Shown here piece after piece: positions 55,594-63,044 of a stretch of DNA of 64,000 nt. The notes below the pieces were generated by a model. It had not been told where the DNA came from and did no database searches. It worked only from the letters and a program-made list of their open reading frames with translations. Within the stretch, counting starts at the first letter, position 1. Each line of letters begins with the position of its first letter. The position numbers and the translations under genes are program-made. This DNA is from QHWT01 sp963755695. GTDB taxonomy: Bacteria > Acidobacteriota > Vicinamibacteria > Vicinamibacterales > 2-12-FULL-66-21. Location: positions 62,001 through 126,000 of the forward strand of contig CAVWLB010000001.1 of NCBI GenBank assembly GCA_963755695.1. The letters are read 5' to 3'.

Positions 55594-57144
55594 ATGCGCA
55601 TTCACCTCGTCAATCCGAGCGACGTGTCTTTCGGTATCGCCGTAATTCCTCCCCGGTGGCAGTACGTTCTTGCCGCCGCGACGCCGGCGCGTCACGGAAC
55701 GCCGCTGCTGGTTGACGAAACACTGGAGCCGATGAATGAAGACGCCGTCCAAGCCGGCGACGTCGTCGGAATCGGCATCCACACCGGCAATGCGCTGCGC
55801 GGGTATCGCATTGGAAAGGCCGCGCGAGCGCGAGGAGCTTTGGTCGTGTTCGGTGGCATTCACGCCACACTGTTCCCGGACGAGGTGCGCGATCACGGTG
55901 GCGCTCACGCGGTCGTGACCGGCGATGGCGAGCTCGTGTGGTCGATGGTCCTCGACGACTGCGATCGCGGGGACCCGCAGCCGCTTTACACAGGAGGGCA
56001 CGTCGACGGCGACGCGTTCTATCCGGCGCGATGGGATCTACTGCCGAAGGATCGCTACATGTGGGGTTCGGTCCAGACCGTGCGTGGCTGCCCGAAGCAC
56101 TGCTCCTTCTGTTCGGTGTGGCGCACCGATGGTCAGAAGCCTCGTCAGCGTGGCGTGAACCTGGTGGTGCGCGAGATCGTCCAGCTTCGCCGTCTGGGCT
56201 TCCGCTTCATCGTCCTCGCCGATGACAACTTCTATCCGGTGACGTTGGCGGACGTGGCCGCGGCCGACCGTCGGAACGACAAGCGGCAGCACGCTGTGTT
56301 GACGAAGATCCGCGAGGAGCGTTTCGAGCTGATGGCGCGCCTCGAGCGGTTGCCCGATGACATGGTGTTCTACACGCAGATCACGATGGAGGCCGCGGAG
56401 GATCCGACGTTCCTGGCGGCCATGCGTCGAGCCCGGATTCGCGGGGCGCTGGTCGGCGTCGAGTCGGTGACGGCCGAGGGGTTGAAGGCGATCTTCAAGG
56501 ACTTCAACCAGGCGGGCGAAGGGCTCGTCAGACGACTGCAGGCTTTCCGGCAGGCAGACGTGCAGGTGCTGGGCTCGTTCATCTTCGGCCTGCCCACCGA
56601 CACGCCTGCGACCTTCGCCGCTACCTCGGATCTCGCACAGCGCGCGGGTGTCTCGTTTGCGCAGTTCGTCATGCTGCAGCCGCTTCCGGGCACCATCGAC
56701 TTTGGCAGATGGGAGCGCGAGGCCAAGGATGTGCCGATGGTCGACGGCGTGCCGCTGACTCGCTACTGGCTGATCCCGCCGGAGCATCGCCCTCGCGTAT
56801 ACTCGCCGCACCCGATCATGACGGCCGGCGAACTGCGCTCGCGCACGCAGGACGTCTGGGATGACTTCTACGCATTGAATCTGGTGTGGCGGCGCTCGAG
56901 TTTCTTGAAGAGCATCCGTGCGCGGCTGGCGTTCGTGCTCATCTCCAAGCTCTATCGTCAGATGTACGCGAACACGGGCATTGCCACCGACAGCGCCCGC
57001 GTCCAGCGTTCAGCGCTTCGGGCGCGGTGGCTGGGACGACTCGCGCGCCGGCTGTTCGTGTCCGACCCCATGCCGGCCCTGCGTGAGCCGACTCGGGTCC
57101 CTAGCGTCACCGGTAAACGTATTCCCGTCGCGATGGTTTCCTAA
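55594..57144 (+). CDS. B12-binding-domain radical SAM protein
   Basis: ATG 55594 lies 9 bases after the M56 gene. The N-terminal part (about 1-140) is a cobalamin-binding-like Rossmann domain (VGIGIHTGNALRGYRIGKAA, VVFGGIHATLFPDEV, VVTGDGEL). The radical SAM core has the 4Fe-4S motif CPKHCSFCS and the strand FIVLADDNFYP. The 516-aa length and layout fit class B radical SAM methylases and related enzymes (including hopanoid- and lipid-modifying ones); the substrate is unknown. Being in the BlaI-like operon, it is probably induced by an envelope signal. Confidence 0.88.
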   Translation: MRIHLVNPSDVSFGIAVIPPRWQYVLAAATPARHGTPLLVDETLEPMNEDAVQAGDVVGIGIHTGNALRGYRIGKAARARGALVVFGGIHATLFPDEVRDHGGAHAVVTGDGELVWSMVLDDCDRGDPQPLYTGGHVDGDAFYPARWDLLPKDRYMWGSVQTVRGCPKHCSFCSVWRTDGQKPRQRGVNLVVREIVQLRRLGFRFIVLADDNFYPVTLADVAAADRRNDKRQHAVLTKIREERFELMARLERLPDDMVFYTQITMEAAEDPTFLAAMRRARIRGALVGVESVTAEGLKAIFKDFNQAGEGLVRRLQAFRQADVQVLGSFIFGLPTDTPATFAATSDLAQRAGVSFAQFVMLQPLPGTIDFGRWEREAKDVPMVDGVPLTRYWLIPPEHRPRVYSPHPIMTAGELRSRTQDVWDDFYALNLVWRRSSFLKSIRARLAFVLISKLYRQMYANTGIATDSARVQRSALRARWLGRLARRLFVSDPMPALREPTRVPSVTGKRIPVAMVS

Positions 57145-57153
57145 GCCACGGCA

Positions 57154-58191
57154 ATGCGAGTGCGACTCTGGCTGTCGATGCTTGCGCTGACTGGCCTGGT
57201 TCCTGTGCCAGGCCCGTCGACGTTCGATCCGGCGCGGTCGTTTCTGATGACCGTGTTCAATCTGTCGGCGGCGGAGATCGGCCGCCTGGATGCCGGTCAG
57301 GTCGTGTCGCGGACGCTCGACGCCAAGAACCGACGCGAGGTCGCCACGCTCGGCATTGTCCGCATTAAAACGACGCCCTCGACCTACGTCGAGCGCCTGG
57401 CTGATATCGCCACTTTCAAGCGCACGGACGATGTATTGCAGATTGGGAGGTTCAGCACTCCGTTGCAACCGGGAGACGTTCGGTCGCTGACCATCGACGA
57501 CGCCGATCTGGAGCGGCTGCGCGGGTGTCACGTGGAGGACTGCGGGGTTCGGCTCTCTGCAGAAGGGATCGAACGCGTCCGTCGGGAAATCGACTGGCAC
57601 GCTGCGGACGCCTCACGCACGGCGACGCAACTGGTGCTTCAGCTACTCATCGACTATGTCACTCGCTATCGTCAGAGTGGAGCAGTGGCGACGATGGAGT
57701 ACGCCGATCGCTTGCCGCGACTGAATGTCGGCCGTGAGTTCGCCTCGCTCATCGATGCAGACACCGTGACCTGGAACTACGTCCCGCGGCTGCATCGGCA
57801 TCTCCTCGAATATCCCGAGTCTTCAGCCGAGAAGATGACCGACTTCATCTACTGGTCCAAGGAACTCGTGCGCGGCCGGCCGGTCATCAGCATCACGCAC
57901 GTAGCGATTGCCTCCACTGTAGACGACTCGCCGGTGGCTTATGCGATTGGTTCGAAGCAGATCTACGCGATGCACTACTTCGACGCGTCCCTCGGTCTGA
58001 CGCTGCTGGTGCCGGATCGCAAGGCCACCAGTCCGGCCACCTACGTGGTCTATTTGAACCGGTCACGAATCGATCTGTTCGAGGGATTCTTCGGCGGGGT
58101 CGTCCGACGGATTGTGGCCACCAGAGCCCGGACCCTGGTCGCGCAGCAGCTCCAACGACTGCAAGGAGTCCTCGCTGATAGTTCGCCGTAG
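57154..58191 (+). CDS. Exported protein of unknown function, last gene of the blaI-like operon
   Basis: ATG 57154 follows the radical SAM gene by 9 bases. A signal peptide (MRVRLWLSMLALTGLVPVPG) precedes a 325-residue mature protein with a mixed alpha/beta composition and one Cys pair (LRGCHVEDCGV). I recognise no family. Its place suggests a periplasmic or surface protein acting with the radical SAM enzyme's product. It is convergent with the RraA-like gene beyond the repeat array. Confidence 0.75.
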   Translation: MRVRLWLSMLALTGLVPVPGPSTFDPARSFLMTVFNLSAAEIGRLDAGQVVSRTLDAKNRREVATLGIVRIKTTPSTYVERLADIATFKRTDDVLQIGRFSTPLQPGDVRSLTIDDADLERLRGCHVEDCGVRLSAEGIERVRREIDWHAADASRTATQLVLQLLIDYVTRYRQSGAVATMEYADRLPRLNVGREFASLIDADTVTWNYVPRLHRHLLEYPESSAEKMTDFIYWSKELVRGRPVISITHVAIASTVDDSPVAYAIGSKQIYAMHYFDASLGLTLLVPDRKATSPATYVVYLNRSRIDLFEGFFGGVVRRIVATRARTLVAQQLQRLQGVLADSSP

Positions 58192-58269
58192 GAGAATCAA
58201 TCGTCTGGAAGAACGGCGCTTGCCGCCGAGGAAACAGCGACCGTTGACGAATATGCTGCAATGTCTTGC

Positions 58270-58466
58270 CTAAGGCGCCTCTGAAGAGGCGCCCTACAAA
58301 CGAATACCCTTGGCACGTCTGAAGAGGTGCCCTACAACCGGGGGCCCTACGACCTTCGCGCACTGGCTCTCTGATTTTGTAGGGCGAGTCTTTAGACGCG
58401 CCGAGCGCTGTAGGGCCGGTCTTTAGACCGGCCGGCGTGCGGAGTAGGCGGATCTTCAGACCCGCC
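58270..58466. repeat. Array of REP-like palindromic units
   Basis: At least five units in 200 bases. Examples: GGCGCCTCTGAAGAGGCGCC (58274-58293, a perfect 9-bp stem) and GGCCGGTCTTTAGACCGGCC (58414-58433). Others are less perfect (GGCACGTCTGAAGAGGTGCC; GGCGGATCTTCAGACCCGCC). Units are bordered by TGTAGGGC or GCCCTACA in both orientations. The array lies between two convergent genes and can act as a bidirectional terminator. Confidence 0.8.
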
Positions 58467-58471
58467 GTCGC

Positions 58472-59452
58472 TCATGGCTCGCGCCGCTTGAGAATCTCCT
58501 GCACCTGTTCTCTCGCCACCGGAAGCTTGTCGATGTTCTCGCGCAGCCAGCCCGTGAAATCCGCCTCGATGCCGCCAGTCCAGGCGGCATCGATCTGACC
58601 GGCCGTGTACTTGCCCTCGCGCAGCCGCTGATGGCCGAACAGATCGCGCAGGCGCGTCAGCTCGGAGAACTGCACCACCTGCTCGGCGAGTTGCGGCGGG
58701 ATGAAGATTACGCCGCCGTCGCGTCCCAGCACCACATCGCCGGGCATGACCGTGGCCTTGCCGATTCGAATCGGGGTATTGATCCCGATCATGGTCGAAT
58801 TCAGCCGCGGACCGCTCGAGAGCGTACTGAAGTGATGAGAGGGATCGTAGTCGCGGACGAACGCCACGAAGTTCTCCAGCTCGTTCAGTCCGTGGATGTC
58901 GCGCACCGCGCCATCGTAGACGATGCCGTTGTGGCTTCGAGCGTAGATCGCATTGCCCACGTTGTCGCCGATCGACGGTCCGTCTTGCTTCAGCCCGAAG
59001 TGATCGCAGACGTAGACGTCACTGGGCTGGAGCATATCGACCGGCCAGGCATTCTGGCCTCCGACGCGCCCATCCTTCTGGCCCTGCTCCTCGATCACTT
59101 TGTGGATGTCCGGACGGCCAGGCAGCCACTGAGCGGTCAGCGCGCGGCCCACCAGCACCTTCCCCGGATGAATCGACAGCCAGCCGTCTTCATACTGATG
59201 ATTGAATCCGGCGGTGCGCAACTGCGGCCCAGGCCTCTTCGAGCGTCACGGTTCTTCATGCGCTCGAGGATTCCGTCCGGGACTTTTGGACGGCCGTCGG
59301 GAAAACGTTCGCCATTCCAGTCCGGGCGTGTATTTGATCAGCAACTCGCGGGTCAAGATCCCCGGCTGTGCGAACGCCGCTCCGGCGGTGACGATCACCA
59401 TAGCGGCTGCAGAACTGACTCGTGCGAGAATCCGGCATGGATCGCAGCGCAT
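58472..59452 (-). CDS. Exported RraA-like protein (dimethylmenaquinone methyltransferase-like fold), frameshifted at the 5' part
   Basis: The intact end from 59221 gives 249 aa of the RraA/HMG-aldolase-like fold (VYVCDHFGLKQDGPSIGDNV, AIYARSHNGIVYDGAVRDIH, VMPGDVVLGRDGGVIFIPPQ). The true start is ATG 59450-59452 with GAGGAGG, giving a signal peptide ending near GAAFAQ. Between them three single-base insertions break the frame: CCCGGACTGG, AAGAACCGTG and GCAGTTGCG each have one base too many. Corrected, the protein has about 325 aa. Family members are aldolases, hydratases or regulators; here export plus the adjacent enolase-superfamily enzyme suggest sugar-acid breakdown. The two genes are 10 bases apart. 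Confidence 0.8.
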
Positions 59453-59462
59453 GGTGGCCTCC

Positions 59463-60737
59463 TCAGCCTCGATCCACCAGCTCGAACCACGGTGTGCCAG
59501 GGACCTGCGCTTTACGCGCGCCATCGTCATTCATCTCGACGCCGAGCCCGGGGCGGTCGGGCAGGACGATGTAGCCCTTCTGAATGATTTCGCCTTCCTT
59601 GACCCAGTTGCGCCAGTGGTCGAGGGAATCAATCCAGTGCCACTCCTGGACGAGGAAATTCGGAATCGCGGCGCAGACGTGCGCGGTGGCGATCATGCCG
59701 ATCGGCGAGGTGACCGCGTGCGGCGCGATCGGCACGTAGTAGGTGTGCGCGAGATCGGCAATCTTGCGGCCCTCGAGCAGTCCGCCGCACTTCTGCAAGT
59801 CGGGCATGATGATGTCCACCGCGCGCTTCTCGAGAAGCTCACGAAAGCCCCAGCGTAGATACACGTTCTCACCGCAGCAGATCGGCGTGGTCGTGGATTC
59901 CCGCACGTCGCGCATGGCGTCGACGTTCTCGGCGGGCACCGGCTCTTCAAGCCACATGAGCTTGAACGGCTCCAGTTCCTTGGCCACCCGCTTTCCGGTC
60001 GGCGCGTCGTAGCGCGCGTGCATGTCCACCGCCAAATCGAAATTCTTCGGGTAAAGTTCGCGGGTGAAGGCCACTTTTGCCACCATGTGATCGATTTCAC
60101 CGTTCGACGCGGTCCAGTTGACGCGATCGAAGCGCGCGGAATCATCCGCATCATCGATGTCAATCTTTGCGGACGTGAATCCCATCTCCTGAATCTGCCG
60201 GATGCGCGCCTTGGATTGCTCGTCGCCGGGGATCATTTCACGCGCGCCGGAATCGCAGTACACCCGCACCCGATCGCGCAGCTTTCCTCCGAGCAGCTGG
60301 TAGACCGGCAGCCCCAGGGCTTTACCTGCCACGTCCCAGAGCGCGATTTCGATCCCGCTCAGCGCCGTCACGTACTGGCCTGCCTGCGCACCGGCAAACA
60401 CGCCTGACGTGCGTACCCGTTCGAAGGCTGCCTCGATGTTGAGCGGGTCCTGGCCGACGAGCATGCGCGCAAAGGATCGGATGAGCGGAACACTGCCCAT
60501 CGCCGCGTCGGTCGCCTCACCCTGACCGACGATTCCCTGATCGGTGTACACGCGAACGTGCACCTGATAGCCGTGCACCCGCACTTCGGCCGTGCGAATT
60601 TCGGTGATCTTCAGCTTGGGACGGTTGTAAGGCGTGCTTGCCTTCTGCACGGCCGCGGACAGCCCCGGCAATCCCGCGATGCCTGCAATCGACAGCAGTC
60701 CGCTCTTCAACAACGTTCTGCGATCTGGTTGTCGCAT
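59463..60737 (-). CDS. Mandelate racemase/muconate-lactonizing enzyme family protein, Tat-exported
   Basis: The 424-aa product begins with a twin-arginine signal (PDRRTLLKSGLLSIAGIAG). The enolase-superfamily fold follows: GVFAGAQAGQYVTALSGIEI, ALWDVAGKALGLPVYQLLGG, FTSAKIDID, metal ligands in LAVDMHARYD, LWLEEP-like MWLEEPVPAEN and ICCGENVYLRWG, and the base His in APHAVTSPIG. This fits acid-sugar dehydratases of the MR group. It is the first gene of an operon with the RraA-like gene. Periplasmic location of such an enzyme is uncommon outside groups like this. Confidence 0.9.
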   Translation of the reverse strand: MRQPDRRTLLKSGLLSIAGIAGLPGLSAAVQKASTPYNRPKLKITEIRTAEVRVHGYQVHVRVYTDQGIVGQGEATDAAMGSVPLIRSFARMLVGQDPLNIEAAFERVRTSGVFAGAQAGQYVTALSGIEIALWDVAGKALGLPVYQLLGGKLRDRVRVYCDSGAREMIPGDEQSKARIRQIQEMGFTSAKIDIDDADDSARFDRVNWTASNGEIDHMVAKVAFTRELYPKNFDLAVDMHARYDAPTGKRVAKELEPFKLMWLEEPVPAENVDAMRDVRESTTTPICCGENVYLRWGFRELLEKRAVDIIMPDLQKCGGLLEGRKIADLAHTYYVPIAPHAVTSPIGMIATAHVCAAIPNFLVQEWHWIDSLDHWRNWVKEGEIIQKGYIVLPDRPGLGVEMNDDGARKAQVPGTPWFELVDRG

Positions 60738-60865
60738 AGGTGCTCCGTCGTTAGCTCACGGCGCTCAATTCACGATCTCCGTCCAGCAGGTTTCTGCGTT
60801 GTGGTTGGATATTAATCGATGTGCTGTCGACCAGCACGTCGCGTACGCGCAATCGAGCGGTCAGG

Positions 60866-61513
60866 CTAGATCATAAGCGTCGTCGCACCAGTCCCCACCA
60901 GCGCGCCGCCCCAGATCAGATCGAGGTTGAACCAGGCGCGGCGGAGTATCCCGACACCGATTCTCTCGAACACCAGCACGGCAATCATGGCGGTCACGCC
61001 GAGGTAACTCACGGTGTGCAGCCCGGTGGCGACGACCGCCAGTCCGCCGTTCGTTCCAATACCAGCGGGCAGGTGATGCAGGTGCTCGCCCTCGCACGCC
61101 ATCGACATGTTCAGGAAGATCGGCACCACCATGAGACCGGCGCCGTGGGCGGTGGCCATCAAGAAGGACCACACGGTGAGTCCGCACATCCCCACGCGCA
61201 TGCTCGCCCAGCGCGGATGGCGATGACGGAAGAACCGCAGGATGCCCAGCGACACGAGAACAGTGGCCACCGGCCAGCGCAGGAAACGGAGCGGGATTGC
61301 CGTTCCGATCGCCATCGCGGCACCGACAGCGCCGGCGACGGCAAGCGCATGACCGACACCGAGAGGCATCAACGCGCGCAGCACCGCGCTGCGGTGGCGC
61401 TCCTGCATCCCGAGCGCCACCGCGAACAGCCAGCCCATGCCAGGATTGATGCCGTGAAAGGCGCCGAGCCCGATCAGCATCACCCATGAGGTCGTGCTCA
61501 CCTCAGTCGTCAT
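60866..61513 (-). CDS. Integral membrane protein, HupE/NicO-like, cotranscribed with SBP56
   Basis: The ATG at 61511-61513 follows GAGAGGTGG and lies 10 bases after the SBP56 stop. The 215-aa product has about six transmembrane helices with His in the first one (LIGLGAFHGINPGMGWLFAV), a second conserved patch (MPLGVGHALAVAGAVGAAMA) and a cytoplasmic-type loop FFRHRHPRW. This pattern recalls metal or small-anion transporters such as HupE/UreJ or NicO. The link to SBP56 suggests handling of copper, selenium or sulfur compounds (inference). Confidence 0.75.
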   Translation of the reverse strand: MTTEVSTTSWVMLIGLGAFHGINPGMGWLFAVALGMQERHRSAVLRALMPLGVGHALAVAGAVGAAMAIGTAIPLRFLRWPVATVLVSLGILRFFRHRHPRWASMRVGMCGLTVWSFLMATAHGAGLMVVPIFLNMSMACEGEHLHHLPAGIGTNGGLAVVATGLHTVSYLGVTAMIAVLVFERIGVGILRRAWFNLDLIWGGALVGTGATTLMI

Positions 61514-61523
61514 GGTCCACCTC

Positions 61524-62927
61524 TCAGGCGAAGCAGTAGGAATCGGAGCTGGCGTCACCGCCCTCGAGATGCACCTGATGCGGACGCATCGCGTCGAATT
61601 CCACGAATCCAGCGTCATCGAGCGCGATGCCGCCGTCGGCGCGCACCTCGATTTTCGCCAGCCACCCCTTTACGCCATCGGGATAGAACTGGTCGTCCCA
61701 CGTCCGATAAAGAGAGTTGGTCACGTACACGCGCTTGCCATCCCGGCTGATCTCCACCATCTGTGGCGCGCCGTTCAGCGGGTGTCCGAGGCGTGCAGGA
61801 TGCTCCCCGCGCCGGACGATGCCCCCGAGTCTGATCGAGCCGGTCTCTATCGGGTTGAAGGGATCGGAAACGTCGAACTGTTTCAACTCGCCCGTACCAA
61901 AGCATGAGACGTACAAGAATCGATCGTCGAGCGAGAGGTTGATGTCGGTGACGAGCGGCGGCACCGCGGCGAAACCTCTCAGCAGCGGCGGCAGGTCGTC
62001 AGCGGCGGCGGGCTCGGCGGGAATTTCGATCACTTTGCGGACCCGCCAGTCGTCGCGCTTGCTCGCGCCTTCGCGGTGCCATACCCAGATCGACGAGGAG
62101 AGATCTTTGAGACTGGTGACCACTCCCACGAAGCCGTAGGTCTCGGTCGGATTGTGGGCCGGTCGCAACTCCAGAACCATCTGCTGCTCGGCTCCGAGCT
62201 CCAGTGTCTGAAGGTGGCGTCGATTGTGGAGATCCCAGACGTGCAGCGCGTTGCCGTACTTGCCGGCGAGGAGCAGCTCAGGGTCCACGCCGTTCTCCAC
62301 CATGTTTGGCGTGCCCCACTCGCTGGTGATCATGGTGTCGTGCCCGAGGTGCCACCAGAAGTCGTAGGCGAGATACTGGGGGCCGCGCTCGCGCTCCCAC
62401 CGGCCCTTGATCTCGAAGGTCTCCGGATCGATCACGAAGATTCCACCGGGACCGTTGCCTTCACTATCCCCCAGGGCGTTCACGTAGATCCCATCGGGCC
62501 CGCAGTGCGACGTGTGCGGCCGGGTGTAGCCCGTCTTTCTGAGCAGCTCGTCGCGTTCGATCACTTTGACGAGACGCGGGCGGCGCGGGTCCGGTTCGGT
62601 GTCCAGGATGTGGATTCGCGACGAACGCAGGCCGGGGACCACGAGGTAGCGCCGCTGCATGTGCGGGTGCGGCGAGTAGGGACACAGGCACGAGCTGCAC
62701 GCGTTCCATCCGAAGTGGTGAAGCTCATCCCCGACGCCCGGCATGTCGACGCGCGCGATCTGCGCACCGTAGCCGGGAGATCTGGCATCGACGTCCAGCA
62801 CAGCCATCGCGTCGCGACCGGCTGGATCTGGATTGAGCAACGTGACATAGGCGAGCGTCTCGGCGGGCGCCTGCATGGCCATCGCCGGAGACGGATAGAA
62901 GCTCTGGTCGGGAAGCAGCTTTGGCAT
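61524..62927 (-). CDS. Selenium-binding protein SBP56 / SELENBP1-like (methanethiol-oxidase family)
   Basis: The ATG at 62925-62927 (GGAGAGATTG upstream) starts MPKLLPDQSFYPSP; the upstream extension to 63266 is not protein-like. The 467-aa protein shows the family signatures HHFGWNACSSCLC (Cys77 and Cys80), RYLVVPGLRSSRIHILD, GYTRPHTSHCGPDGIYVNAL, DFWWHLGHDTMITSEWG and the C-terminal LYRTWDDQFYP. The family forms a beta-propeller and includes bacterial methanethiol oxidase and human SELENBP1, with copper as cofactor. There is no signal peptide. It is divergent from the winged-helix/hydrolase gene (117 bases between). Confidence 0.92.
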   Translation of the reverse strand: MPKLLPDQSFYPSPAMAMQAPAETLAYVTLLNPDPAGRDAMAVLDVDARSPGYGAQIARVDMPGVGDELHHFGWNACSSCLCPYSPHPHMQRRYLVVPGLRSSRIHILDTEPDPRRPRLVKVIERDELLRKTGYTRPHTSHCGPDGIYVNALGDSEGNGPGGIFVIDPETFEIKGRWERERGPQYLAYDFWWHLGHDTMITSEWGTPNMVENGVDPELLLAGKYGNALHVWDLHNRRHLQTLELGAEQQMVLELRPAHNPTETYGFVGVVTSLKDLSSSIWVWHREGASKRDDWRVRKVIEIPAEPAAADDLPPLLRGFAAVPPLVTDINLSLDDRFLYVSCFGTGELKQFDVSDPFNPIETGSIRLGGIVRRGEHPARLGHPLNGAPQMVEISRDGKRVYVTNSLYRTWDDQFYPDGVKGWLAKIEVRADGGIALDDAGFVEFDAMRPHQVHLEGGDASSDSYCFA

Positions 62928-63044
62928 GGTCAATCTCTCCTTCGCGCGTTTCAGTGGCGCGCGATTGAGAGGGTAAAATCCGGGAGCCACTGGCGTCCTT
63001 TGAGAACACTGACCGATTTCTGAAATTTTCCTGAGGTGGGATTG

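Noticed and set aside
58270..58466. CRISPR array
   Set aside because: The units are palindromes with variable arms and irregular spacing, without constant repeats and unique spacers; no cas genes are present.
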